A DNA stretch of 64,000 bases from Lucifuga dentata (GCA_014773175.1 VXCM01000287.1:53056-117055), one strand, 5' to 3'; numbered from the stretch's first letter, positions 1-12,407 are shown. Notes: generated by a model from the sequence alone, not told the origin. A program made the numbers and translations.

Positions 1-5
1 AATCT

Positions 6-464
6 ATGGAGGCCCTAAAGGGACATGATAATATATACTTTTTATTTCTAGTTTCTCATGCACCAGCGATTGTTTATGGTGCACACTATCAACTTTCTCG
101 TGCTCACAAGATAGTTTGTCGTGAGCACAAGAAGGTTTCTGGTGCGCACGAGATATGGGTTCCGGTAATATCTGGTGTGGACACAACAGTATAAGGTGCA
201 CACCAGAAAGCCTTTCCGGTAGAAATTCTGGTAGATGGCGCTCGACTCACAGTAGACCAAGATATCTTTGCCTTTTTGAGAGCCTAAAATATATAAGACA
301 GTATCATCACCCAGTTAAAGGAGGATATGCAGTTACTGGAAAAGGTTTCTTGTGCACACGAGAAACGATCTGGTGCAAACAAGAAACTATCTGGTGCACA
401 CTAGAAACTAGCTAATTTATTTATTTTTTCTGATGTTCCCTTTAGTAGTTCTGTAAATCTCCAT
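6..464. mobile_element. Foldback/MITE-like element with GTGCGCAC-type internal repeats
   Basis: The ends are imperfect inverted repeats: ATGGAG followed within a few bases by TAAAGGGACAT on the left, and the reverse complement on the right with a ~10-bp insertion. The interior holds at least eight degenerate copies of a short palindromic motif (variants of TTTCTGGTGCGCACGAGA) in both orientations, at about 60-135, 170-215 and 345-410. No coding capacity. The design (inverted ends plus arrayed subterminal motifs) fits a non-autonomous DNA transposon. The superfamily is not recognised. Confidence 0.6.
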
Positions 465-470
465 AAAATG

Positions 471-833
471 AGTTAACAGACTTTATTAATGGAGGCAGAG
501 AGGACTGTGAAGGGTCACCATCGTTGGATGTCTGGCAGGCAGTTGCTACCATTTGAAGGCCTGTTTTAAACCATTTCAAGAAACCAGTTTAACGCTAGTG
601 TCTCAAATCTGTTCTCTGTCCTTGAGTTTGATAAAAGCTGTCCGTCCTCTCTGCTGAACATATGGACATTTTGGTCCTCAAAGCCATTTCTCAGCCTGTA
701 GGTGTGTATGCCGCTGAGTCCTGCCCTGTAAAGGACGCTCTCCTCTGTTATGTCATGTATGTGTGGGGGGATGTTTGGTTTCCGTGCTCGCCTACTTCAC
801 TGAGTTGCATACACAAAGCGGAGAAGACACACC
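471..833. other. Intergenic, contains an 11-bp perfect inverted repeat
   Basis: No gene is visible. GCAGAGAGGAC at 495-505 is perfectly inverted at 644-654, giving a possible 160-bp mini-MITE. The rest is unremarkable unique-looking sequence. Confidence 0.4.
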
Positions 834-1662
834 GGGCCACATTCATAAATGGTAGCTTATAATTTACCTTGTCGATATGGTCAAATATCGTCACGCGACT
901 GCGTTCCCTCATTCATAAACACCTGTTAGCATCTTTTAAGGTTTAGCTTGAAAGAGGCGTTACTTCAGTATTTACTTATTTGCATGTTAAGGAAGCTATT
1001 CACAAAAATTAAGACCTGTTTCATTCTAGTCATACATTTCAACAATATGAAATTTGGGTGATGTTTAAAACTGTATTTGCCTTGTGTTAGTGATCAGTAA
1101 ATTTGATAGCTAACCTCATTCAGCTGATCAGTTAGTTTTAAATGCTCAGTTTTGATCTGATCTCACACATTCTCATGGCGCTGAGTTTATTCATAACCTC
1201 ATCTGCTGCGCTGTGCATGTCTGCCCCCNGACACACACACACCACTCTCCACTCCCCCCTACCCCCCTGCACACAGCGCTCACACACTACAGAGGTTAGT
1301 ATGTGTGTTTACCTGTTATTTTAGTGTCACTCTTTTAAAGTGTGGAGCTGTAAAGCAGAATTTATGTTTCCTTTGCTGGTTTAATATGTAAATGTGGTTT
1401 TAAAACCAGATGAATCAGGATAAATTGTGGCTCTAAATATGAAGCAGCTCATTAACACTCTGATCTTCATTGACTTTTACCTGTGACACACCTGACAACA
1501 ATGCTATGTTCATGTGACACGGTGCTCTGCTTAACAAGAAGATTAACATAAGATCTGAAGATTAACTTAAGATCTTATTAACAGAGAAGCTTTATGAATG
1601 AGCTTCAATTATCACCGTAATGCTGCATACTTAGCCTGATTTTTTTTTTATGAATTTGGCCC
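834..1662. mobile_element. GGGCC-ended MITE, copy 1 of 3
   Basis: The element starts GGGCCACATTCATAAA and ends with the near-reverse complement TTTATGAATTTGGCCC. It shares long stretches with 45419-46175 and about 19044-19425 (for example the GAAAGAGGCGTTACT region and GTTAGTGATCAGTAAATTTGATAG). It holds no credible ORF. A PIF/Harbinger-like origin is a guess from the GGGCC ends only. Confidence 0.65.
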
Positions 1663-3520
1663 ATTATATTTTCAGACCATTAAACAATCCCGTTTTTCAA
1701 CTATATGAAAAATTAAAAGGGAAACTTTCTACTAAAAGTAGCTCAATCTACAAACATCTGATTTCTTAGGCATGTTGAAACAAATATATACAAATATATA
1801 CATTTATTATGATAGCTAGTTAGCATGCTAAGGTTAGCATGCTATTTTAAAATACAGCTCAGGTCGATGAGTGACTTGAGCATTGATTTTTTTTTTTTTT
1901 TTANTTTTTTTTTTTTTTTTAAGTACCTTGTCGAAATCTAAATTTGTGTATAATTGTAAATTTGGACCTGCTTTCCAAATTTACTGATGAATGTATTACA
2001 TTTCCTGTTAACCCATTCAGTGCTGGTTGATATATTTAATTTTCTAAACACTCACTGTTTGTTTAGCAGCAGTTCAGAGCTCATTTATTTATTCTGTCAA
2101 TCTATCATCATTAAAGGGGGATTCCATGATTTTCCACTCCACTGAGTTCACTGACTTGACATGCTTTTATGGTTATAGAGAGTGCTGTGCAAACACACAT
2201 TCACTGTATGCATAGAAAGTCATTCTCTTATTCTAAAATTTTAAGGGCTATCTCTGCTTTTCTTAGAGTTATCCCAGACATTAAAATTATTCCTTAGTTA
2301 TTTACAGTTCCTTGCATTTATGAATTTTTTTTTTTTTTTTTTTTTTTTTGAGTATTCAGGATTATTCCCGACTTTATGGAGTTTTTTGTCCCTGACTTTT
2401 TATGCTATTTCAAAATTTCCACCTTCCAATTTTTTTTTATTTTTTATTTTTTATTTTTAGGGCACCCTTAACTATCATCCTTATTAGTCCCCTTGGAAGG
2501 GAGACAAATAAAGATTTAGGTACTAAGATTTATGTTAGGAGCTAATTGCAGAAAAACAAATTAATACTGATAATAGAAAATCGTTAACTTTCTCCTCATA
2601 CTTTTCCTTTCAAAACTTAAATGCCATTCCACTCTTTTCTGCTGTATAAACATGTATAAACAAACAAACAAAAAAACACAGTTTGAACTTTTATATTCAA
2701 TTTTAATTTAGAATGCACATTACCCCAAGATAATTTTATATGTAAAAAAGCAAGTGAAGACTAAGAGAAATGCTGCCCAGCAACATTCAGACTAAAAATG
2801 ACAGACATCCGAGTCAAACTCACCAAACATCTGAACAGAACCAACTTTTTCTTTTTATCACAATATGTCACTTTTTCTCTTTTTTCCAAGTGCAAGTATA
2901 TTTTCCAAACTTCCTCTCATGCAAATATTTCTCTAAGCATGCATCTGTTGGAATAAAAGTACAGATAAATTAATAGAAAAATGAGTGTAAAGATGTGATT
3001 CATTTGAGGGGTCAAAGGTCGTGTTCAGTGTAGCTCACCCAGTGAACAGGAAACATTCTCATAATTTCTAATAAAATTCTCTACTTGGAATTATGAGAAA
3101 ATTAATATGGCTGATGAGGATTTTGACAGAAGCATGAATGAATCCTGCTGGAAAGTTTGAGACAAAAAAAAAAAAAAATTAAACGGAAAAAGTCCGATCA
3201 TCAGACTTTCTAGTGTTATTTGCTTTTCTTCATTTGTAGTGAAGTGACACTGTTCTGCTGGAGCATTCTTCTGATTTGACATTTTCCAAAAAAATTTGTC
3301 TGAATGTTTAATTGTATCATTACAGAATAAAAATACCACAATATCAGTGAAGAGGGGTTTTTTTTTTTTTTGTTTTTTGTTTAATAAAAATGCAACAGTG
3401 CTAGAAAATTATTATTACTAAACAACATATGTTGTCATAGTTCTCAGCCCTAAAGGAAACATTTTCAGTGAGATTGTCCTAACCTGAAGGCAACAATAGG
3501 AGAATGTTGGGTTCAGAACA
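1663..3520. other. AT-rich intergenic DNA, no gene seen
   Basis: Contains poly-T runs (about 1889-1920, with one N, and 2326-2349) and short A/T stretches. The small ORFs here are low-complexity and look non-coding. Confidence 0.6.
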
Positions 3521-3524
3521 TTGT

Positions 3525-3790
3525 GGGAATAACAGTTGAAAAAAAAGGAAAAGTTGAAAGAGCATTGGGAAGTACATGGAAAATATTGTGGCAACATTAG
3601 ATGAACGATGACAGAATGCTCGGGGAATGACAGAGGAACATTAGAGGAACACTAGGTGAACATTAGTAGAATGCTGGGAGGACATTAGAGAAACGCTGGG
3701 AGAACATTTGGGAACCAATGGAAGATAACTAGGGGAACACAGGGAAACATTATGGGAACATTGGGAAAACTTCAGGGTAACATTGTCACT
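3525..3790. repeat. Degenerate minisatellite, ~15-18 bp unit
   Basis: Repeated variants of GGGAACATTRG(A)GGAA run through this stretch, with at least 14 recognisable units of drifting spacing. It encodes nothing convincing on either strand. Confidence 0.6.
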
Positions 3791-3879
3791 GGTAGTTGAG
3801 ATGAAGCTTGTGACACACCAGATCCAGTGGAAACACTCCACACCTGTTTAAAGCTGCAGTAATTATAATGTCTGACTGA

Positions 3880-4165
3880 AAACCGGCCCCGCCTCCCCAG
3901 CACGCCATGTGGGTGGGGTCCGGGCCTGCCCCGATCCGCTCCGACCAATTAGCAGACAGCTAACGACATGGTTTAAACCTGGGATTGAATTAAATCTGGG
4001 ATTTGAGGCTGCTGGGCGAGTTCTGCCTTTAATCCCCCTGATACCCTCTGGCTGTCTGGCTCCGCCCATTTGTGCAAACACAAACATTTAAAAAACAAAA
4101 ACAAAACAAACATCTGTCTGGAGATGGACCAACCACAGGCTGGGCTGGAGGGCGTAGGGGCCAGG
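3880..4165. other. GC-rich island in AT-rich DNA, function unknown
   Basis: About 280 bp is clearly more GC-rich than its surroundings, with CCGCCTCC, CCGGGCCTGCCCCG and CTCCGCCC motifs. Open frames occur on both strands (about 60-80 codons) but show no family resemblance. It could be a mobile-element fragment or a regulatory element. Confidence 0.35.
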
Positions 4166-5589
4166 TTTAGAAAAAAAAACCCAAAAAACTCCGGAACTTT
4201 GTCTTTTATTTTCAACCAGGTCTTATGTCATCTTTTTGTATCATGGGCTGCACAGAAACAGTTTTAATAATCAAATTCATCTCCAGTCATAATCATTAGG
4301 ATTTGCTAGTTTTCTCTTTTTCATCTCACTGTAAACTGAATCTATTTGTGATTTTGAAGTGAACAATTACTGAAAAAATCTCAAAACTAAAGACGGACCT
4401 TTACTGTTATTTTGGACATTTTATACACTCAAAAATTTACTTAAAGCTGAAACTATCTGTGAGGCAAAATGCTACGAGACATGAACCCAACTATGAAAAT
4501 CTGCAGTTTGGAGTAATAATGCTGTGTGAAGAAATAATGGTGATACTGCACAAAGGAGAGTCCTAACGTAAAAACCATAACCTGCAGACCATTTGAAAAT
4601 GGTGTGGATACATTAAATGTGCATTGATATGTATGTTTAAATCATATACGAGTCTAACTGCCAGAAACTACAGTACAAAAGAGAATTACAGTTAATTATT
4701 TACTCGTTTTCAATGAATTGGACTATTTTACTGTTCAAAATTTACTTGTAACTAAGATTTACTATTACGGTCATCTTTGATAATGAACTTTTTTGTAGGG
4801 CTGCTACGAACTATAACGTGTTAAAAAAAAAAATTTAAACTGTTTGGTCACAAGTTCCAAGAGTCCAAAGTTATTCTTATTTTGTAAAAACTACTGTTAA
4901 AAAGAACAAATATAAATATATATAAATTTACAGAGATATTAAACAGAGAAAGGGGTATTGACTTTGGTGAAGCTGCAACCAATGAATGTTTACCGTTTTT
5001 ATTTGAGGGCCGACAAAATGATTATAAAAATGACAAATCAATAATTCCTTTTAAATAATTAGTTTTGCTTAACTGGTGAAAAAGGTAGTTTATAGTGTGC
5101 TTCTGTAAAAAATGAAACAAAACAAACAAAAGAAAAAAAAATAAAATAGAAACCTGTCAGGTTCCTTTAACTATACAATCCAAAAACTAAGACAGTAAGA
5201 CCCAGGCTGTAAAAAAATGAAATAAAACAAAATTTTCCATAAGCATCTTTCTTTTCTTCCTGCAGATTTTCAATAAGACGATGGAGCAAATTCTTTTACG
5301 CACAAACATCAAATGAACACGTCACTCAAACAGGATCCAGTCTGAATCTAAACCAGTTTTTACACAGTGAAAAAAAAAGTCTGTGTTTTTACATCCTGCT
5401 GCTTCATTTATTACTTCTGTCCATCATTCCGCATTAATTTGTCAGACGTGAAGGTAGGGGGTGGAGTCAGAGGAAAACACACAACCAGTCAGAGAAATTT
5501 AAAACTGTTCCAGTTTATCTGAACTCCATTAGATTTCAGAGTGACTTCCTGTTTCACCTTCAACCTTCTGTACTTACTCTAGTTGAATT
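4166..5589. other. AT-rich intergenic DNA, no gene seen
   Basis: Mostly A/T-rich unique-looking sequence with short A runs. No ORF or clear repeat structure was identified. Confidence 0.5.
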
Positions 5590-6540
5590 CTGTTTGGTTT
5601 ATACATGCTTCCACTTCAGCAGATTAAGAAATCTTTTAAGGATGTTTCCTACCCATACTATGCAAATGATATTCAGTTGTACGTTTCTTTTAAGCCCCAA
5701 AATGTTTCTAAAATCTTTACACTACAAAAGTGTGTGGACTGCATAAAGTCCCGGATGGCTGATAAGTTTCTTCAACTCAATAAGGACAAAACTGAAGTCC
5801 TTATTTGTGCTCCAGATACTTTGGTTCCTAAGGTAAAGGATAAACTTGGTTCACTGTCATTTATTAAACCCACTGTTAGAAATTTGGGAGTAACTTTTAT
5901 CAGGCTTTGGCTTTGGATGCTCATGTCAGAAGTCTGACTCGTTCTTGTTTTTAATCACTAAGAAATATAGCTAAACTCAGTTCCACTGTTTCACGGTCGG
6001 AATTGGAAATCATCATTCATGCATTTGTTTCTTCCTGTTTGGACTATTGCAACTCTCTCTTCACCTGCCTCAGTAAAACTTCATTGGATCGTTTTCAAGT
6101 TGTTCAGAATACCACTGCAAAGTTTCCCACTAAATCTTATAAATGGTCCCACATTACATCATTACTAACTTCCCTGCACTGGCTCCCATTAAATTCAGGG
6201 TCCGATTTAAGATTTTGGTTTTAACTTTCAGATATTTTTTTATTTTTTCTGCATGGCCAAACACCATCCTACATTGTGGAACTCATACAGTCCTATATTC
6301 CGGGCAGGATCCAATCAGATCTCAGATCTCAGATCCTTTGAGCAGGGTCTGCTGGTCATTCCTCATTTGAGGCTCAAAACCAAAGGTGACAGAGTGACGG
6401 CTCCTACACTTTGAAACTCTCTCTCCCACCAAGCCTGAGATCAGCGGACTCCTTTAAAAAGTAGCTTAAGACCCATATTTTTAAACTAACTTTTGGGTAG
6501 CCTGTTTCTGTTGTATATTTTATTTATTTACGTATATTTC
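5590..6540 (+). mobile_element. L2-like LINE fragment, C-terminal reverse-transcriptase region (decayed)
   Basis: Conceptual translation in shifting frames gives the end of a non-LTR retrotransposon ORF2. A YANDIQLYVSF block (the catalytic YxDD box, with the first D replaced by N) is followed by FLQLNKDKTEVL, then after a frameshift LDYCNSLFTCLS, SLDRFQVVQN and SLHWLPLNS. These are typical of fish L2-type elements. The upstream RT domain and endonuclease are missing, so the copy is 5'-truncated. Several frameshifts and stops make it non-functional. It lies in the same place where a long cebpg 3' UTR could end, so cebpg transcripts may read into it antisense. Confidence 0.85.
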
Positions 6541-7489
6541 TTTTTATCATGAATACGAATGATGGACAAAACTATGAAAATAAGAGCTCGGGTGAAAAAA
6601 ATAACAGATTTTTTCTTTAAGCATCAATATGCAGTGAACGTATTTAAAACTTAAACATGGAAACTTCTCTCATCACATTTTGTTTCTACACATTTGAAAA
6701 ACTCTGTCAAAGAACAGGAAGAACATACACATCCAAAAAACAGGGAGAATAAAGAAATTTACATTTTTTTTTAATCCTGCAACTGAGGTGGTGTAGTGGG
6801 TCAGTGATGAACTCGGGTAATTGAGGGAAAATTTAAAATAAATACACAGCTGATATGTTGTTGGTTCCTGTTAGTCAAGATTTTCATTTGTAGCCTGGGT
6901 GAAACATTTAAAGACCACCTCAGATTTTAAAAAGAGGTCGTGACATTCCTACCTGACGTTGATAACTCAGATACCCGGTGATGTCTGACATGTGACAGAG
7001 TCCATTCTTCTGTTTTGTCAGCGATCATGACAAATTTCCATTATCACCACTTACAATCCTGAATCAAACAGTAAAAAAAAAACCAAAAACAAACAAAAAA
7101 CAAAGAACACAAACATTAGCTCTGCTTTTATGCTGTAAATATCCAGAATTATGATTTAAGAACTCTGCCACAGTGTGAGAGTATGATCTTCAAAAACAGA
7201 ATATGGTACAAAGAACATTTTTGACTTTTCCAAAAGTTTTTTTTTTTTTTCCTGTTATCCTTCTTCACAACAACTTGATGGGTATGGAATATTTTAGGCA
7301 GAAGAGGGGTGGGGTTATACACTGATTAAGTATGAAAATAAAAAGCAGTGAGGAAGATGTGAGGCTGAATGTTTTTTTGAAGAAGTGACAGAAGCTTCCA
7401 CAAAAGCCGCAACAGGTGAACATTCTGCTACTCAAACTGACAACAAACAGTCCCCAAAAAAATAAAGCGTCCCTCTGATCCGGCCTGCT
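6541..7489 (-). other. cebpg: Probable 3' UTR of cebpg and downstream flank
   Basis: This is the region immediately 3' of the cebpg stop on the minus strand. It has no ORF of note. Candidate poly(A) signals read on the minus strand are an ATTAAA at about 6769-6774 and AATAAA motifs near 6518-6530, the latter within the end of the LINE. Neither is proven, so the UTR end is uncertain. Confidence 0.45.
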
Positions 7490-7978
7490 TCACTGGCCAT
7501 TGCTACTGCTGTTGTTAGGGGCGGGGCTGGAGCCCTCAGCACCCGACGGCGGCTGGACGTTGTCGGCCAGATTGTGGGCGTGTTCCAGGAAGAGGTCTTT
7601 GAGCACGCTCAGCTCTTTGCTCAGCAGTTTGATCTTGGCCTCCAGCCGCTCATTCTCCTCCTTCAGCTCGTTGACACGCTGTTGCGTATCCATTGCCTTC
7701 TGCTTGCTGCGCATGCGGCTTTTCTTCACTGCCAAATTGTTGCGTTCACGCCGCTGACGGTACTCATCGCTGTCCTTTTCGGCCGTGTGCTTCTTCTTAC
7801 TCGGCGGGACAGCCTTGCCGCCTCCAGCTGCCGGATTGGCTGGGACAAGCTGAGGCACCTGCTGCAGACCAGCCACTGCTGCCGGCATGGATGATGAGGT
7901 GGGGTGGGCCTGGCTCTGGATAACGCTCACACTGTTGTGATCTGCCGCGGATAGCTTCGGCTGCGACGGCCGGCTCAT
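7490..7978 (-). CDS. cebpg: CCAAT/enhancer-binding protein gamma (C/EBP-gamma)
   Basis: This 162-residue bZIP transcription factor is close to the 150 residues of human CEBPG as remembered. It binds C/EBP and related sites as a heterodimer in the nucleus and has no strong activation domain of its own. The N-terminal GLQQVPQLVPA block (38-48) is a family signature. The basic region is at about 73-98 (DEYRQRRERNN, then KKSRMRSKQKA). The zipper leucines are L105, L112, L119 and L126, followed by the diagnostic LKDLFLEHAHNLADNVQ (126-142). The whole protein lies in one exon. A clean 3' splice site (polypyrimidine then CTGCAG) puts the exon start at about 8077, and no ATG lies between it and the chosen start. 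Ser/Asn-rich residues end the protein. The identification is firm. The N-terminus varies normally between species. Confidence 0.97.
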   Translation of the reverse strand: MSRPSQPKLSAADHNSVSVIQSQAHPTSSSMPAAVAGLQQVPQLVPANPAAGGGKAVPPSKKKHTAEKDSDEYRQRRERNNLAVKKSRMRSKQKAMDTQQRVNELKEENERLEAKIKLLSKELSVLKDLFLEHAHNLADNVQPPSGAEGSSPAPNNSSSNGQ

Positions 7979-8077
7979 TTGGATAGGTTGACTGCAGGAG
8001 CTGCTCTCTGATTGGAGGACGACTCAAATGAAGAGGGCAAGTGAAAAAGGAGGAGGAACCAGGATCCTTCACAGAAC
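7979..8077 (-). other. cebpg: cebpg exon 2, 5' UTR part, with splice acceptor
   Basis: On the minus strand the sequence CCGCCCTGCAG ends at 8078, giving a good acceptor. The remaining 99 nt to the ATG contain no upstream AUG. The start context is CCAAATGAG. Confidence 0.7.
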
Positions 8078-9058
8078 CTGCAGGGCGGAGGTGGGAAGAT
8101 TTAATTTGACTTTCACTTGTCAAATTATGCCTTTGACAAATAAATAAGTGTATATATATTATGCCTTATAAATTTATAATTTTTCTTTTTAATGTATTTT
8201 AATACAATATCATTGTTTCTTTTGAATTACTATTGCCTTAAATTACTTTTCTGTTTTTAATATTTGCCTATGTGAGGCTCTTTGTAACTTTCTTTGGATA
8301 AAAGTTATAAATAGTTCTTTTAATATGTCAATGTTATAATAATTTACAATCTCATTTATCTTATTATACTTGTGCAATTTTTTTTTAATAAATACAACAA
8401 ACACAGTAAAATACAAATTCCCTCTGTGGCCCCTCCAGCTGTGAACTGAATGTTTTATCGCTCTGAACCTACAGAAAAAAATCTGACATTAATTGGTCGG
8501 ATCATTATTCTGTAGTGCCAATTAACCGCGCTGCTCTGATTGGTCCAGGCGTTGCCATGCAGACGGTGCGCAGGTCAAAACGCTCCGGGTAGAAACAGTG
8601 GCGCTCCTGCTCATGTTGCCTGCTGTTGCATCATCGTGGCTCTTTGTGCGGTTCCAGGGAAACTCCAAAGTCACGCGAGGCTGAGCACGAACCTGACTTT
8701 CTGATGGCGTGAAAAACGTTCAACGCGCACAGAAACATCTGACAGGTCGCGGAAAGTTCGCGAAATTTACGTTTGCAAGCACTTTTAACCAGTTCTAAGT
8801 TTGTGTTCGCTCGAAAGCTTTGACAACATTAATCTTTACCATGTGTCAGTTTACGCTTAACTCCTCTCGCAGCAAACACACATAAACACGGCTGATTCGT
8901 CGGGAAACATGAACGGAGAGACATTTTCACTTTCCACCGTAATACATTACACTGTCAGCCGGGCAGTTAGCCAGCCTAGTTAGCCACGAATGCTAACGAG
9001 CCCAAACGCTACTGCTGGATGAATTTTGGAGTCAGAATGAGTTTAAAGCGCCTCTTAC
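8078..9058 (-). other. cebpg: cebpg intron 1 (predicted)
   Basis: The donor on the minus strand is AAG|GTAAGA (GT at 9058-9057), matching consensus. The acceptor AG is at 8079-8078. A single 5' UTR intron followed by one coding exon is the known mammalian CEBPG structure. The half next to exon 1 is CpG-rich. The acceptor half is AT-rich. Confidence 0.65.
8490..8545. promoter_or_regulatory. Cluster of three CCAAT boxes inside cebpg intron 1
   Basis: ATTGG at 8492-8496, CCAAT at 8518-8522 and ATTGG at 8539-8543 lie 26 and 21 bp apart. Spacing of this order is typical of NF-Y targets. It is followed by GTTGCCATGCAGAC, which resembles an RFX X-box half. This could be an alternative cebpg promoter or part of a bidirectional one. 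Confidence 0.5.
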
Positions 9059-9335
9059 CTTCACAGAGCCACAGCGAAAACAGTCATCAGCTAAAACAGA
9101 AAGAGTTAAAGCAGAAAGTTAAGAGTTTTTTCCGTCTGTCGGAGCTCTCTGTTTTTGTTTGGAACATGGAGGAGCCGATTGCGAAATCTCTTTTACCATG
9201 TAGGGGAATATAGGGGATCAGCCAATTACAGCCGAGTGTGAGGCCGCGTAGGTACGGATTAGCCATTCAGAGACAAGAACGGCACGAGTGATGCAATGCA
9301 CAGGATGATGGACAGTTCTTTGGACCAATAGGAAC
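8520..9335. promoter_or_regulatory. cebpg: CpG-rich promoter region of cebpg
   Basis: CpG dinucleotides are dense here (GGTCGCGG, AACGCGCAC, GTTCGCGAAA, GGCCGCGTAGG), in contrast to the depleted flanks. CCAAT boxes sit at 9222-9226 and 9325-9329, just upstream of the predicted first exon on the minus strand. No good TATA box is visible, which fits a CpG-island housekeeping-type promoter. Confidence 0.65.
9059..9200 (-). other. cebpg: cebpg noncoding exon 1 (predicted, 5' end approximate)
   Basis: The 3' boundary is set by the consensus donor at 9059|9058. The transcription start is only estimated from the CCAAT box at 9222-9226. No protein start is needed here because the coding exon is self-contained. 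Confidence 0.45.
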
Positions 9336-11406
9336 GGGCCGTTCCTCTGTGGGTTTGTTTATGTAATATGGGCTGGTGAAGTGAGTTTATACATGAATGA
9401 CTTCACTGAACTGAGCCTAAATAAAACTGTAACTATTGAGAATTATACTAATTATGTCAGTACTACGACTAATAAACACAATCAAATTATTTATATAGCA
9501 CTCTTAGGAACACACTTTTTTTTTAGTCAAAACGGCATAACAAATTTATATTTAAAAAATCAATCTAATGAACAATTGAAATTATAAAATGCATACAGGC
9601 ATGCAGCCATAAAGGAAAGACAAAGCATAAAAAACATAAAGTAAATGCTACAATACATATGGTAATAATATATGGTAATAGAAATCAATGTACTCCACAA
9701 CAGAGAAAAAAACAGGAGTAATACAGTATTTTCTTTCTGTCTCAATCAAAACCTCATGACATTTGTTGTTTCCATTCACATCCCATTATTCATTGGGATC
9801 CCTGATATTCATTGAATATTTCTTGTGTTGGTTATTAACTGAGGAATGATTTTTTAAACATTGCCAGATAGGGTTTTTAAAACAATATATCTATGATTTC
9901 TCAGTACCTACTGCAACAAGTAGTGAGCCTACAGAAATCTGTAACTCAGAAGTATTGCATTAAAAAAAATTAAAAAAAACAAAACAAAACATAATCTCCT
10001 TCCAAATCAACACAACACTGAAGAGATTTTTATCCCTTCATAGAAGTCAAAAAAAAAACAAAACATTCTCCACAGCTGATATGACATAATCTGAAACCAA
10101 GCAGGTTCATTCATGTTTAGAAAGAGGTGAAAGTCTGAGGTGTTAATCAGGTGAGTAAGGTGGGTGACATACTGAATGCATGCTGGCCTTGGTGGCCCAT
10201 CTTGTACAACAGAGCCTTTGGAACTCATAATTTAAAATTACTGAGCTCAAACCATCTCAGGAATTATGATATTTCCACTGATGTATTACAAGCCTGCTCA
10301 TTTCCTTGTGTCAGGCTTAGAACTTATCAGCTAACCACTGTACATCTCATGGAAGAATGACTATCCACAGCAAGTGTCATGGTAAACCATTGGTTATTGT
10401 CAGTGACCAAAGTTCTGGTCAAGTTAAAAAGTCATCAAATAATGAGGATTTGTATCAAACTCATAATTTATCTATCAACCTTCATAACTGTAGTAATCAG
10501 TAGTTATAATAGTGGAGCTGATAGTAGTTTAAGTGGTAGTATTAACCATTGTACCAGTAGTAGTATTTTTTATCTGTAGTTGTTAACAACAGTAATATGA
10601 CTCTGAATGTGTTTCATAAATATAATGTCTATGTAATGAATAAATACAGTATCCTGCTGTATGATCTATTCACTGAATATAAGTGAATAGATCAGATAGC
10701 TTTATCTCAGATAGGTCAAAGGTGTTCCAGCTTTCTGATTGTATCCCAGTTCCTAAATAAATACTTACACCGCACATTACACATACCATGTTGATTGACA
10801 GTGTGCCATTTCGGTAATGACTGTAGAAATTCATAAAAATTAATTCAATGTATGCAATAGTTTTTCACTAAATAAGGTATATGCCAGAAAACATCCAGTG
10901 GAACCTCCTTGAGAACCTCTAGTACATCCCCAAGGACCTCTAAAACCTTACAATGATACATGGAAGGACCTTTAGAGCTATCTCAAGGATGTTTGGGACA
11001 CCTTCAAAGACCTCTGTAAACTTTTCAAGGCTCCCTAAGACCTCATCATGAACTCATAGAAATGTGTGAATGCAGTTCTTACTGTATAAGTCAGTAGATG
11101 TGTGTAATGTGTGTAACAGTCTGTCAACTTCGCCAAGGTTGATAATAGATTATGACTGAATTTAATTAGATTTATTTCTCTAAACAATAGGGGGAATACT
11201 AAATTAACAAAGAAATAAAACAAAAATGAATATTAAATTGGAAATTGGGGAAAATATAACTACCACCAATGCCAGAGCAAGATCTGATGTTTTTCTCTGT
11301 TTTATGCACTTAGTCAAGTCATCTGTCTTTCTGTTTGTCTTTCTGATTGTCTTTCTTTTATATCTTCCTGCTTGTTCACCAACAACAGGGGGTGCTCGGG
11401 TCTGTT

Positions 11407-11446
<40 letters not shown>

Positions 11447-12359
11447 TAAGTGGTTACCCTGAATTGCCCCACAGCCCCGAATGAACCTCCTTACCCTTGT
11501 TACCCCCGCAGGACCCTCAATCAGAATACTGTCAATAAATAGTTAAAAAAAAAAAAAAAAAAAAAAAACTTGAACAGGCTATAGATTTTAAAGTCCAATT
11601 TCATCTGTTGGCTATCAAATATTAACTAAATGCTGTATTGCCTCAAATAAATTTCATTTTGCATTCAAAGAGTATAATAGCGTAGGCCAAATGCACAATG
11701 CACATTTTAATCAGGATATCTTCAATTTAAAATAATTTAGAATTAACATAAGCATACGCGGAGACGTAATGCTTATAAAATATTGAATAACCAGAAAAAT
11801 ATTTTTTCCAAAGTTGTCAGCGCAGTGGCTTGTTGCTGTTCGTAAATAAGTGTGAAATGACGGGGCTGCAAAGTAAATGCTCCAAATATGCTCCGATGCT
11901 CAGCACCAAACCTAACTCCGGTCAGATATCTGCTGATGCTGCATTGCCTGTTGGTGTACAAAAAAAAACAAACAAACAAAAAAAAAAAAAANAAAAAAAA
12001 AAAAACAAAAAAAAAAACAGCATTACATCTTATGATTTACAAAACAGAGTTAGTTAATTTCTAGAAAATCGCATTTTACAATTTGATCGTCAGCACGGAG
12101 AGATCTTCAAAGTTATCAAAACTAAAAATTTTACTTAAATAAGAAGTATTTGGGACATTGGACTTTTGCCGAATTGTAGAACAGTTTATGTTCTTTCAGC
12201 TTCATAGATTCACTTTCATGTAACTTCAACTATGAGAAAATAACACTGAAATGAGTTTGACGACATTGTTTTCTGAGAGGGGTTCTCCAACGAGGAGACG
12301 TGAACACGCTCAGTTTCCTCCAGAAAAAAGTGGTAGAGCACAATGACAGCGCGTTAAAA

Positions 12360-12360
<1 letters not shown>
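9336..12360. other. Intergenic spacer between the divergent cebpg and cebpa promoters
   Basis: AT-rich, with no gene visible. It holds a fragment around 9476-9600 with TTATTTATATAGCACTC, which resembles the 3' end of fish LINE/SINE families. There are irregular TAGTAG-rich repeats at about 10485-10575, a degenerate AAGGACCTCTA minisatellite (10897-11043), a (CT)n run (11409-11441) and poly-A runs (11545-11569 and 11973-12018, the latter with an N). Confidence 0.55.
10897..11043. repeat. Degenerate AAGGACCTCT minisatellite
   Basis: Variants of AAGGACCTCTARA recur about eight times at irregular spacing (AACCTCCTTGAG, AAGGACCTCTAA, AAGACCTC). Non-coding. Confidence 0.5.

Positions 12361-12361
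<1 letters not shown>

Positions 12362-12407
<46 letters not shown>

Noticed and set aside
3863..4215. Pair of opposing ORFs in the GC-rich patch
   Set aside because: Open frames on both strands are expected in a GC-rich island; no conserved motif or splice signals.
7797..8123. 108-codon minus-strand ORF overlapping the cebpg start
   Set aside because: It is out of frame with the C/EBP-gamma protein and crosses the predicted splice acceptor; its 3' part is a frame shadow.
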